From Brasilonema sp. UFV-L1 (GTDB lineage Bacteria; Cyanobacteriota; Cyanobacteriia; Cyanobacteriales; Nostocaceae), in assembly GCF_012912105.1 (NCBI RefSeq), contig NZ_QMEA01000049.1, positions 1-41,097 of the forward strand: a DNA stretch of 41,097 nucleotides, written 5' to 3'. A model generated the notes under the pieces. That model did not search any database. It was not told where the DNA came from and saw only the letters and a program-made list of their open reading frames with translations. A program made the translations under genes and the position numbers. This document shows, in pieces, positions 9,186 to 17,104 of the stretch. Position 1 is the first letter of the stretch. Each line of letters opens with the position of its first letter.

Positions 9186-9788
9186 ATGAAAGCACTCAAG
9201 GCACTGACTACGACATTAATTAGTATTGGAGCTATGCTGGTTAGTTTACCAGCTAAGGCAGAATTGCCACCCCAAACAGTGATTAATGGAGTCTATGCTG
9301 GAATTCAACACATTCATGGCTACCAAGCGACACCACGATTAGTTTGGGGAGTTGCTCGTGGTTACCGCAGTAGTTGCGGACCTATTTATGGTAGCCAATA
9401 TTGCACACGCAACCACACTGTCTACATCACCAGTACAGATATTAGGATGGCATACCAGCACGGAGATGCTGCCTTAGCTTATATAGTTGGTCATGAATAT
9501 GCTCATGCGATGCAAACTGTATATGGATTTCAACCTAGTGTCACGCCCATATCAGAACTTCAAGCAGATTGTTTGGCAGGAGTTTATTTGGGTTTGATTC
9601 CTAATATCACTTTTGATAAGCGGGATATTTTAGAGATTGCAACCCTCGCTCATCGAATTGGAGATTATGAATGGGGCAATGAGCATCATCATGGCACACC
9701 AGAGCAACGTGTTCAAGCTGTTGTTCAAGGTTTACGGGGTGCAGCTAATGGAAGTGGTGTGCGTGCTTGTCGTGTTCGGAGAATGTAG
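9186..9788 (+). CDS. Exported neutral zinc metallopeptidase
   Basis: 200 residues from the ATG at 9186, which begins a clear signal peptide (MKALKALTTTLISIGAMLVS, cleavage after AKA near residue 25). A GTG at 9162 is in frame but would add eight residues and overlaps a hairpin. The zinc site is VGHEYAHAMQ (HExxH at 103-107), with the downstream ELQADCLAGVYLG block (about 124-136) that carries the third ligand in this family. A closing HGTPEQRVQAVVQGL block (about 169-183) matches the YpfJ-type neutral zinc metallopeptidases (PF04228 type). It has Cys64, Cys73, Cys129 and Cys195, possibly disulfide-bonded outside the cytoplasm. It is shorter than YpfJ and lacks that protein's N-terminal linker. 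Substrate unknown. Confidence 0.85.
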   Translation: MKALKALTTTLISIGAMLVSLPAKAELPPQTVINGVYAGIQHIHGYQATPRLVWGVARGYRSSCGPIYGSQYCTRNHTVYITSTDIRMAYQHGDAALAYIVGHEYAHAMQTVYGFQPSVTPISELQADCLAGVYLGLIPNITFDKRDILEIATLAHRIGDYEWGNEHHHGTPEQRVQAVVQGLRGAANGSGVRACRVRRM

Positions 9789-9888
9789 AGGGTAAGCAAT
9801 TCACGCATTCAAACTTCAAAATTCAATCTGGAACAAAACTAGTGACAGCACACAATCTGACTTTTTGGAAGTTAAGAAGGAGATCATC

Positions 9889-11445
9889 TTGTTTTTCAGC
9901 CAATACGTTCCAGAAATTCTCCTTCGCAGTGGGGAACATTTAGTATTAGTTGCGATCGCAATGGTGATAGCTGTCTCCATTGGCATTCCTTTAGGCATTC
10001 TCATCACTCGCCAACCGAAACTCACTCAACCCATTCTCGGTTTAGCTAATGCCATCCAAACTATTCCCAGTTTAGCGATTTTTGGCTTCCTGATTTCTGT
10101 CCCATTGCTGGGAGGAATTGGCAAAGTTCCTGCGATTGTTGCTTTGACTCTTTACGCTTTGCTTCCGCTGATTCGCAATACTTATATTGGTATTACCAGC
10201 GTTGATCCAGCGATTCGAGAAGCGGGAAGAGGAATGGGGATGACTGATTGGGAATTGCTGTTTCAGGTAGAAATTCCTCTTGCTTTAGGCGTGATTTTGG
10301 CAGGAGTCAGGGTTGCAACGGTTATTTCTGTGGGAATTGCTACCATTGCGGCGGCGATTGGCGGCGGAGGTTTGGGGGTGTTTATTTTTCGAGGGATTTC
10401 TACGGTTAACAATCAATTGATTCTCTCAGGCGCAATACCTGCGGCTTTCATCGCGTTAGCAGCCGATTTTTTCTTTGGATGGTTAGAAAAACGACTGACT
10501 CAGCAAAGAGAAAAAGCGCTAAAAGTTAATCGCACATTTGCCATTGCTTTGAGCATATTAACATTACTCATCGTGGGATTCATTGCCTTTAACTATTGGC
10601 AAACACCACCAAAAATTGTGATTGGATCAAAAAATTTCACAGAACAAGTTATTCTCGGAGAATTACTGGCTCAACAAATTGAATCTCATACAAAATTAAG
10701 AGTTGATAGACGCTTAAATTTAGGGGGAACTTTTATCTGTCATGAAGCTGTCAAAGCAGGGCAAATTGCTGGTTATGTAGAATACACAGGAACGAGTTTG
10801 ACATCTGTCTTAAAACAGAAACCTATTAGTAACCCTCAAGTTGTCTATGAAAAGGTTAAACAAGACTACAACCAAAAATTTAAATTAGAAGTCATGCAAC
10901 CTTTGGGATTTAATAACACCTTTGCTATGATTATCCGGGGTGAAGATGCCAAACGGTGGCAAATTAAAACTCTTTCCGAAGCTGCTCAATATACACCTCA
11001 AATGCAAGCAGGATTTGGTTATGAATTTCTGGAACGAGAAGATGGTTATCCAGGCTTAGCTAAGACTTATGGCTTAAAATTTACCAAACCTCCCCGACAA
11101 ATGGAGTTAGGCTTGATGTATCAAGCCTTAAAAGATAAGAAAGTAGATTTGATCGCAGCCAATTCTACAGATGGTTTGATTCCTGTTTTGAATTTAGTCA
11201 TTTTAGAAGATGACAAGCAATATTTTCCACCTTATGAAGCTGTTCCTGTTTTCAATCAAGCTACACTGAAAAAATATCCAGAGTTACGAGAAGCCATCAG
11301 TCAATTGGCTGGTTTAATTTCAACTGAAGAAATGCAAAAAATGAATTATCAAGTGGACAATCAATCTCGTCCTGTTGAACAAGTTGTCCATGAGTTTATC
11401 CAATCTAAATCTAAACTATCATTCCAGTCTGAAGGAAAACTATAA
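9889..11445 (+). CDS. Fused permease/substrate-binding osmolyte ABC transporter (OpuB/ProW-ProX type)
   Basis: One chain joins a membrane permease to its own substrate-binding domain. I chose the TTG at 9889 because a strong ribosome-binding site (AAGGAG, 9877-9882) sits six bases before it. An upstream TTG at 9865 is in frame but lacks one. This gives 518 residues. Residues about 1-205 form the multi-helix permease with the EAA-type loop DPAIREAGRGMGMTDWELLF (about 106-125). A further helix lies at about 218-237, and the rest (KIVIGSKNFTEQVILGELLAQQ onward, about 242-510) is an OpuAC/ProX-type binding domain for glycine betaine, choline or similar. No ATP-binding subunit gene is adjacent, so the ATPase must be encoded elsewhere if the system is active. 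Confidence 0.9.
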   Translation: MFFSQYVPEILLRSGEHLVLVAIAMVIAVSIGIPLGILITRQPKLTQPILGLANAIQTIPSLAIFGFLISVPLLGGIGKVPAIVALTLYALLPLIRNTYIGITSVDPAIREAGRGMGMTDWELLFQVEIPLALGVILAGVRVATVISVGIATIAAAIGGGGLGVFIFRGISTVNNQLILSGAIPAAFIALAADFFFGWLEKRLTQQREKALKVNRTFAIALSILTLLIVGFIAFNYWQTPPKIVIGSKNFTEQVILGELLAQQIESHTKLRVDRRLNLGGTFICHEAVKAGQIAGYVEYTGTSLTSVLKQKPISNPQVVYEKVKQDYNQKFKLEVMQPLGFNNTFAMIIRGEDAKRWQIKTLSEAAQYTPQMQAGFGYEFLEREDGYPGLAKTYGLKFTKPPRQMELGLMYQALKDKKVDLIAANSTDGLIPVLNLVILEDDKQYFPPYEAVPVFNQATLKKYPELREAISQLAGLISTEEMQKMNYQVDNQSRPVEQVVHEFIQSKSKLSFQSEGKL

Positions 11446-11619
11446 TTCTCTCTTCATCTGCTCGAATAACCAATTGGAAATAGCGTCTTATCTTGCGTAA
11501 ACATAATTCCCTATTTTGCTCTTTTTTTTTGCCAATCAATTCTCTTAAAGTCTGCAAACCTCAATACAATTCGACGCCTTTTAATTTTGAATTTTGAATG
11601 AGCGAATTTTGAATTGAGA

Positions 11620-12114
11620 TTACCACCCCATTGTTCCTGGACTACCTTTAAATGGACCAACAATATCAGAGGTAATCCATCCGCCGTAGAAATCACCAGG
11701 TTGAGGCGTAACTAGCTGATCATTTACATAGCAAGCATCCATTAAACTAGGGTAAAAAGCATAATATTCTTGAATCGACACAAAACCAGGCGTTGGCTCA
11801 AAATATCGCCAAGCAGCATGATTGATATACTTATCACCCACAGATACATCATAATATTGACACCTGCCTTTCCATTCACACCAAGTTTTTTTAGGGGTTT
11901 CTATTAGATGTTCTAGTTTAATGTCTTCAGAGGGAATATAATAAACAGGAGGATGACTCGTTTCTATGACTCTTTTAGGTTTACTGGTTTGTGCCAAAAC
12001 AATACCATTACAAATGACCCGAATTGATTTGTTACTATCTTCTAAACGAGCAGGACGAGGATAATCCCAAACTGATTCTTGACCGGGTTGTGGTGGGATA
12101 GGATTAGGTCTCAT
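11620..12114 (-). CDS. DUF427 domain protein
   Basis: 164 residues with a single DUF427 domain. Recognisable blocks are ESVWDYPRPARLEDSNKSIRV (about 13-33), ETSHPPVYYIP (about 50-60), TPKKTWCEWKGRCQYYDVSV (about 73-92) and the closing FYGGWITSDIVGPFKG (about 143-158). The family is widespread and small; no enzymatic function is established that I know of. It is followed on the same strand by nothing related, and preceded by the 94-bp palindromic element and egtD, with a spacer of about 250 bp, so it is probably its own unit. Start ATG at 12114 is the only good one. Confidence 0.85.
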   Translation of the reverse strand: MRPNPIPPQPGQESVWDYPRPARLEDSNKSIRVICNGIVLAQTSKPKRVIETSHPPVYYIPSEDIKLEHLIETPKKTWCEWKGRCQYYDVSVGDKYINHAAWRYFEPTPGFVSIQEYYAFYPSLMDACYVNDQLVTPQPGDFYGGWITSDIVGPFKGSPGTMGW

Positions 12115-12254
12115 ACTCAGTTATCTCCTGATTTAACAATCTTGAGGTGATTTTGCTTTCGCTTAGCGTGGGAAGCGATGGCGATCGCCATCTTTCATGT
12201 TTTTTACTTCCATGTTTTTGAAATTACCATATTTTTGATAGTTTGGATCTATGG

Positions 12255-12348
12255 CAATACGGTTGGTGATAAACACGCTTAACAGAAACCCGGTAACTTC
12301 TTCTGCGAAACCGGGTTTCTCTGAGTAACAATTACGTTAACCGAATTG
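12255..12348. mobile_element. 94-bp palindromic MITE-like element, copy 1
   Basis: Outer ends are CAATACGGTTGGTGAT on the left and the reverse complement of CAATTCGGTTAACG on the right. The core is a perfect 11-bp hairpin (AGAAACCCGGT 12284-12294 with ACCGGGTTTCT 12310-12320). The same family recurs in inverted orientation at 33369-33617: shared blocks are CGGTTAACGTAATTGT at one end and TATCACCAACCGTATTG-like at the other. It lies 21 bp past the egtD stop and could stabilise or end that transcript. It carries no coding capacity. Confidence 0.75.
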
Positions 12349-12369
12349 TATTAAGATCTATGAGAAAAG

Positions 12370-13347
12370 TTATTGAGCTTGGCAAAGAATTAACCCAAAC
12401 CATTTTTGGGAATCTGTCCAAGTCTTCAAAGGTTTAAGTCCTTGTGCTTCAAGTTGTTTTTGGATGATTGCTAAGTCGAACTTGCGAGAAATTTCGGTGA
12501 GAATGCTTTCTCCAGCTTGAAAGGAAACTTTGAAATTGAGGATATCTAAAGATACCCAATGATTTTCTTGGCAATGGAGATACATTTCAATTTGATTCTC
12601 AGCTTCATTATAAATTGCTTGATGAGTGAAGAAATTGAGATTGAAATCTCCTTGAAAACGCCAATTTAAATGAGAGAGCATATTCAAATTAAAAGCAGCT
12701 GTTACTCCCTGACTGTCATTATAGGCTGCTTCTAAAATTTCTTTGGCTTTTTGCAAATCAATACCGAGTAGAAAGTAATCTCCTGGCTTTAAAGCGTGAG
12801 CAATTTGGCTAAAGAAACGGTTTGATTCCTGTAGGGTAAAATTTCCTATAGAACTTCCCAGAAAAAAAATCATTCGCGTTTGGGAAGAGTTCGATTTGAG
12901 ATGTGCTAAGGCTTGTTCGTAAGTTCCTAGTAATCCCTGAATGGAAAAATCAGGATATTCTTGTTGTAGCTGTAGCACGCTGGTTTTGAGAATTCCGCCA
13001 CTGATATCAATGGGTATATATCGACTGGAATCTGCAATTTTTTGATAAGTATCCAACAAAATACGAGTCTTGGTGGAACTTCCGCTACCTAATTCTACTA
13101 GTTCACAACTGCCTGTGATTTGAGCAATTTCATCAGCGTATTGACTCAAAATCCAGGCTTCTGTTCGTGTTGGATAATATTCGGGTAACTGACAGATTTG
13201 TTCAAAGAGTTTAGAGCCATTTTCATCATAAAAATATTTGGGTGGTAAACTTTTTGGGTTTTGGCTTAATCCTTGAATGACATCTTCACCATCATTGTTT
13301 AACTCTTGATAGTGAGTATCAAGAATTATCAAAGGTTTGATTAGCAT
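12370..13347 (-). CDS. egtD: L-histidine N-alpha-methyltransferase EgtD
   Basis: 325 residues, the expected length. EgtD uses three S-adenosylmethionine molecules to convert histidine to hercynine, the first step of ergothioneine synthesis. Diagnostic features are PPKYFYDENGSKLFEQICQL (about 35-54), then EYYPTRTE (56-63), then the SAM-binding motif VELGSGSSTKT (84-94), FFLGSSIGNF (about 164-173) and LLGIDLQK (about 192-199). It lies 65 bp downstream of egtB on the same strand, so the two are likely co-transcribed, with egtB first. A 94-bp palindromic element follows the stop. No egtC-type amidohydrolase or egtE-type lyase is present in the window. Confidence 0.95.
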   Translation of the reverse strand: MLIKPLIILDTHYQELNNDGEDVIQGLSQNPKSLPPKYFYDENGSKLFEQICQLPEYYPTRTEAWILSQYADEIAQITGSCELVELGSGSSTKTRILLDTYQKIADSSRYIPIDISGGILKTSVLQLQQEYPDFSIQGLLGTYEQALAHLKSNSSQTRMIFFLGSSIGNFTLQESNRFFSQIAHALKPGDYFLLGIDLQKAKEILEAAYNDSQGVTAAFNLNMLSHLNWRFQGDFNLNFFTHQAIYNEAENQIEMYLHCQENHWVSLDILNFKVSFQAGESILTEISRKFDLAIIQKQLEAQGLKPLKTWTDSQKWFGLILCQAQ

Positions 13348-13412
13348 GGTCTAATTTCTTCTATTTTCTGTTTGGTTCTGGAACATCCTGGTGTCGCTGA
13401 ATGAGATAATAG

Positions 13413-14768
13413 TTAAGCTTTCAAATCTTGAGCGATTCTAAAACCAGCGTGTTGATAAAAGTAAGGACGAAACCAGTTACGATAGGTTGGTAATGCCATT
13501 GAACCATTAGTTGCCCAAGAACCGCCGAGCATCATCTGATGTTTACCATCAAAAAAGGGTGCTGCTTGATCTTCGTAAAGTGGATGAGGTTGAAATCCTG
13601 GTAGAGGATTGAAGGTGTCTTTTAGCCATTCCCAGACATTTCCTCTGAGATCATAAAGACCACAACCACTGTTGGCTATTTTAAACATTCCTACTGGACT
13701 GGGGGAAATAAATTGTAAGTTGAGATTATAATTAGTTGATAAGCGCTTATCAACAGACGTTAGTAAGGCTTGATTCCATTCGGCTTCACTCATCAAGCGT
13801 ATTTCTGAGCCTTTGGAGTGACAAAATGCGATCGCCTCGTAGTAGTTGACTTCTACAGGCCAATCTAAGGGTAAGTCTATTTCGTCGAATGTGGCTCGAT
13901 AGCGATAGCCATCCAATCCGGATATCCAGAATTTGGGATGTTGTACGTTGTAGAGTTGTTTCCATGCCCAAGATTCTGCATTCCAGTAGTCTCGATTGTT
14001 ATAGCCGTCTTTGTGAACAAACTCTAGAAATTCTCCGTTAGTGATGAGATACTGACTCGCTAAAAACGGTTTCACTTCAACCGTGCGATCGCCATATTCG
14101 CTATCCCAACCGTAAGTCAGTGAATCTTTGGGTTTTCCCAGTTTCACCACACCACCTGGAATTAAGCGCATTTCATTGTTAGGAACCTCATTATAACTCG
14201 GTGCGTAATTCCACCCTTGAGGACGTTTGAGGCAAGCAACTGGTAATTGACGCAGTAGCACCGAAGAGGTTTCAAAGTGAATGCGACTATGTTCTATTCC
14301 CATCAGCAAACCCCATACTGGATGCTGTTGATGAATAGGCAGATCTAAGCTAGTATTTTGGATAACTTTTGTGATGACTTCTCGTGCCTTGTCACGATAT
14401 TGCCAAACTTTCTCTACATCAGGCCAATTAACCCCTTGCATTGCTGCATCAAGTTCTGTCGGTGTTTCTGGATCAACTCCGATTTCAAATAGAGTTTCGT
14501 ATTGTGAATGAATCCGCTTTTCTATTAAACCAACGCGAATTAACTTGTTGATGAAAAAAACAGCTGAGTGACCAAGATAAAAAATGAGACAGTTTCTTAA
14601 AGGATCAGGGTTAAGATAGAAAGTTTCTTCCCCGACCAAACTTTTCATGAGTATTTCTTCAAGTTCCCAGGAATTTTCAAAGTAGTTGAGCAGGCTTTGT
14701 GAACTGCAATCATCAAGTCTGGGGACTTGCTCAGATGTCAGTTTATTGATCATTGGAACTATACCCAT
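13413..14768 (-). CDS. egtB: Iron-dependent sulfoxide synthase EgtB, OvoA-like type
   Basis: 451 residues. EgtB joins hercynine to a thiol (cysteine or gamma-glutamylcysteine) with O2 to give the sulfoxide intermediate of ergothioneine. The N-terminal DinB-like half supplies a three-histidine iron site: His67 in YLGHSAVFF, and His160 and His164 in GIEHSRIHFET (HxxxHxE). Residues about 200-450 form the formylglycine-generating-enzyme-like domain (LRGNVWEWLKDTFNPLPGF about 374-392, LGGSWAT about 414-420). The wording of the N-terminal half (LIFYLGHSAVFFINKL, MGIEHSRIHFETSSVLLRQLP) is that of the ovothiol enzyme OvoA, but the C-terminal methyltransferase of OvoA is missing. Pairing with egtD makes ergothioneine the likely product. 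An in-frame ATG at codon 6 is an alternative start. Confidence 0.9.
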   Translation of the reverse strand: MGIVPMINKLTSEQVPRLDDCSSQSLLNYFENSWELEEILMKSLVGEETFYLNPDPLRNCLIFYLGHSAVFFINKLIRVGLIEKRIHSQYETLFEIGVDPETPTELDAAMQGVNWPDVEKVWQYRDKAREVITKVIQNTSLDLPIHQQHPVWGLLMGIEHSRIHFETSSVLLRQLPVACLKRPQGWNYAPSYNEVPNNEMRLIPGGVVKLGKPKDSLTYGWDSEYGDRTVEVKPFLASQYLITNGEFLEFVHKDGYNNRDYWNAESWAWKQLYNVQHPKFWISGLDGYRYRATFDEIDLPLDWPVEVNYYEAIAFCHSKGSEIRLMSEAEWNQALLTSVDKRLSTNYNLNLQFISPSPVGMFKIANSGCGLYDLRGNVWEWLKDTFNPLPGFQPHPLYEDQAAPFFDGKHQMMLGGSWATNGSMALPTYRNWFRPYFYQHAGFRIAQDLKA

Positions 14769-15116
14769 GAAATCGAATTCTGTGACTTGTTGAGAAAATT
14801 TCTGAAGGTTGGCATTTCATACAAGATTGTATAAGCTTTGCCCTAGTGATTAAAATCCATAGGCTAGCCTTGGCTTATCCATTGCGCCAATTGCCTAACT
14901 AGAGTTTGAGGTCAATCACTTCTTTACATCTTGAAAATTGATAATGCAACATTTAAAACCATTGCGATCGCTGCAATCTTGGTATTACAGTCAAGTCTGT
15001 TTGCTAGGTGATTTTCCTAATACTCCCACACTTCTAGAGAGTATGCAAGGCTAGCTAAGCCAATTCAGTCAATAATTTGCAATTAATTAGGATAGTTAAT
15101 TGGTACAGTTAGTGGA
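14769..15116. promoter_or_regulatory. Upstream region of egtB; no gene seen
   Basis: About 350 bp before the egtB start, divergent to the small reading frame at 15117. It holds one HIP1-type octamer (near 14966) and no recognisable coding sequence. The egtB-egtD promoter should be here, but no confident consensus was found. Confidence 0.35.
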
Positions 15117-15236
15117 ATGAAAAGTTCTGCAATGGTGTGGAGTCAAGACTTCTGGCGGTGTATCGCTGCCAATTTTACCGAAGTTTTATTAGCTTTGCTT
15201 ATAAGTCATGATGGAACTAATATCGTTTCTCTATAA
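15117..15236 (+). CDS. Candidate 39-residue small protein
   Basis: ATG at 15117, stop TAA at 15234-15236. The product begins MKSSAMVWSQDFWRC and has a central hydrophobic stretch (about residues 17-30) that could be a short membrane helix or amphipathic segment. The ribosome-binding site is weak (AGTGG close to the ATG). What makes it worth listing is the perfect terminator-like hairpin 27 bp downstream (15264-15300), which needs some plus-strand transcript to end. I do not recognise the protein. The alternative is that the transcript is a non-coding RNA ending at that hairpin. Confidence 0.35.
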   Translation: MKSSAMVWSQDFWRCIAANFTEVLLALLISHDGTNIVSL

Positions 15237-15263
15237 AAATGCACGCTGATTTAACTGCTCTGA

Positions 15264-15300
15264 TGAAAAAACGTAGACGCGCAGCGACTACGTTTTTTCA
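15264..15300 (+). terminator. Strong terminator-like hairpin
   Basis: Perfect 13-bp inverted repeat TGAAAAAACGTAG / CTACGTTTTTTCA with an 11-nt GC-rich loop; the second arm carries a T6 run and is followed by TTATTTT. It would end a plus-strand transcript from the 15117 frame, and by symmetry could also stop minus-strand transcription leaving the beta-lactamase-like gene. Confidence 0.7.
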
Positions 15301-15335
15301 TTATTTTGCGTAAGTCCTGACTTTTGACTTCATGA

Positions 15336-15452
15336 TCAATCAATTATCAGTTATCAGCTATCAATTATCAGTTATTAAGGAAGCGCAGTATCAGTTATCA
15401 GTTCAAGAAAGCTGCTTATTTTGATAACTGTTCACTGTTCACTGTTCATTGA
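15336..15452. repeat. STRR-type heptameric repeats (TTATCAG and CTGTTCA units)
   Basis: The block starts with units of (A)TTATCAG/TTATCAG type and ends with three CTGTTCA units. The layout, TTATCAG units followed by CTGTTCA/CTGGTCA units, recurs at 21955-22059. Short tandemly repeated heptamers are a known trait of heterocystous cyanobacteria. The block runs into the 3' end of the neighbouring minus-strand gene and supplies its last codons and stop. Confidence 0.7.
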
Positions 15453-16761
15453 TTCTTGACGCATTGTTTCCTAGGTAGCCATAAACCAACTTAGAAACTT
15501 GACTAATAAAGTCTCTAGCTCTTTTGTCACCAAAAGGTCTTTTCACCAAAATACCTGCTAAATATCGTTTACCTGATGGTAACTCGATGATACCAGCATC
15601 CCCCAGGAGAACTCCAAGAGTTCCTGTTTTATGAGCAATCACAGCGCCTTTACCAAGTCCAGCTGGTAACAATCTTTTGTTTTCAACACGACGCATGATT
15701 GCCAGAGTTTGAGAGTAGCTTGTACTACTGAGTAATTTCTTGTTTGTAACTAATGCTGATAATCTTACCAGGTCTTTGGGACTGGTTGTATTAGTCCCCT
15801 TAAAGTCTCCTAATAGATTACGAATTACAGTGTTTTGCAGCCCCCAACTGCGAAACCGCTGGTTTAACTTAGCCATACCGCCTAAACGGTCAATAATCAT
15901 ATTAGTTGCTGTATTGTCACTGATAGTAATCATTTTTGTGGCAGTTTCTAAAACGCTCAGTTTGGTTCCTACAGGTTTGTATTGCAAGACTCCTGAACCT
16001 GCAGCTTCAGCCTTCAAGTCACGCCGTAGTACTAAGGTTTCATTCAGCTTAACTCTACCTGCATCGACTTCCTGAAATAATGCAACCAGAATCGGAAATT
16101 TAATAGTACTCGCAGCTGGAAATACCTTCTCTCCATTAAAGTCCAAGTAATTACCTGTATCCAAGTCTAGAAAAAACATTCCTGGTGAGAGAAAACTGTA
16201 GCGAGCTATCAATGTTTTCAGTTGAGAACTCAACTCTAACAATTCCTTTCCCAAGGGAACAACTCCAGCAAACTGAGAAATCGCGCCGATTTGGATGGGA
16301 ATTTGTTCTTCTCCAGCGTTAGTATTTACATTCGTGTTCACAACTACTGCTTGTGAATCACCAAAAGCTGCACGCTCAATTGAGGTGAATTTCACAATCC
16401 AATGTGAGGAAGAATCTCCTTGAATCAATAATTTTTCTGGTGAAACTGTGTAACCAGGTGCTAATTCAATCACCAATCTGGTTGTTTGGGAGTCAACTTG
16501 TCCAAGCCGAATTTCTCGAACTGCTGAACCAAGACTTTTACGAATTGTATTGTCATCTAAATTTTTTGTTCCTGGTAAATCAATAACAAGTCTTGTCGGG
16601 TTATGAATTAAAAAAGCTTTTGGTTGTACTCCAGAATCAGTCGTTATATCTAGTTGATTTTGAACGGGGTCGAAATACCAAGATTGCAAGCGAGCCGCTT
16701 TGACTGGAGAAGATAACAGTACAATACTAATGACGCTAGCTAACAGGAAGCTAAATCTCAT
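15439..16761 (-). CDS. AMIN domain plus class A beta-lactamase-like serine hydrolase
   Basis: About 440 residues from the ATG at 16761, which starts a clean signal peptide (MRFSFLLASVISIVLLSS, cleavage near KAA). An ATG at 16797 is also in frame. An AMIN domain (about 25-125, LQSWYFDPVQNQLDITTDSG) directs the protein to the cell wall. The second half has the class A fold: STIK (Ser218, Lys221), SDN (281-283) and HKTGT (KTG 378-380). The omega-loop motif RxE, which carries the general base Glu166 in true beta-lactamases, reads R-N-L here (314-316), so efficient beta-lactam hydrolysis is doubtful. A role in peptidoglycan binding or slow acylation is more likely. The final codons and stop lie in a heptamer repeat. 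Confidence 0.88.
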   Translation of the reverse strand: MRFSFLLASVISIVLLSSPVKAARLQSWYFDPVQNQLDITTDSGVQPKAFLIHNPTRLVIDLPGTKNLDDNTIRKSLGSAVREIRLGQVDSQTTRLVIELAPGYTVSPEKLLIQGDSSSHWIVKFTSIERAAFGDSQAVVVNTNVNTNAGEEQIPIQIGAISQFAGVVPLGKELLELSSQLKTLIARYSFLSPGMFFLDLDTGNYLDFNGEKVFPAASTIKFPILVALFQEVDAGRVKLNETLVLRRDLKAEAAGSGVLQYKPVGTKLSVLETATKMITISDNTATNMIIDRLGGMAKLNQRFRSWGLQNTVIRNLLGDFKGTNTTSPKDLVRLSALVTNKKLLSSTSYSQTLAIMRRVENKRLLPAGLGKGAVIAHKTGTLGVLLGDAGIIELPSGKRYLAGILVKRPFGDKRARDFISQVSKLVYGYLGNNASRINEQ

Positions 16762-16993
16762 CCGTGTGATTTTTCTGAGCGATAGTAGAATTGGCATGCA
16801 CAGTTTTTCCAGATTTTTCTAGTCTGATCCGGAAGAAAACTGTACAAGATTGTAATAATTGCTAATTATTTGCGTCGCCGTAGATGAAGTTAGTTAAGAC
16901 ATTTACTTGTGTATTTTAAATTTACTGCCTTCTCGCTCGAAGAATACCTATTAGACATCTGGTGAAATCTCTCAAAAATTTACCCCAACTGAT

Positions 16994-17104
16994 ATCTTGC
17001 ACCATTCTCAACAACACCCAAAAAACCGGGTTTATAAACGAGAAATTAAGGTTTATACGAGCAGGTATTCTCAAGAAACCCGGTTTTTAACTCAGGTGCA
17101 AGAT
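16994..17104. mobile_element. 111-bp palindromic element with ATCTTGCACC ends
   Basis: Terminal inverted repeats ATCTTGCACC (16994-17003) and GGTGCAAGAT (17095-17104). Inside is a second inverted repeat of AAAAAACCGGGTTT / AAACCCGGTTTTT type. It has no coding capacity. A solitary ATCTTGCACCTGG end recurs at about 33045, suggesting a dispersed family. The AACCCGGTTT core resembles that of the 94-bp element, so these may be related families. Confidence 0.6.
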
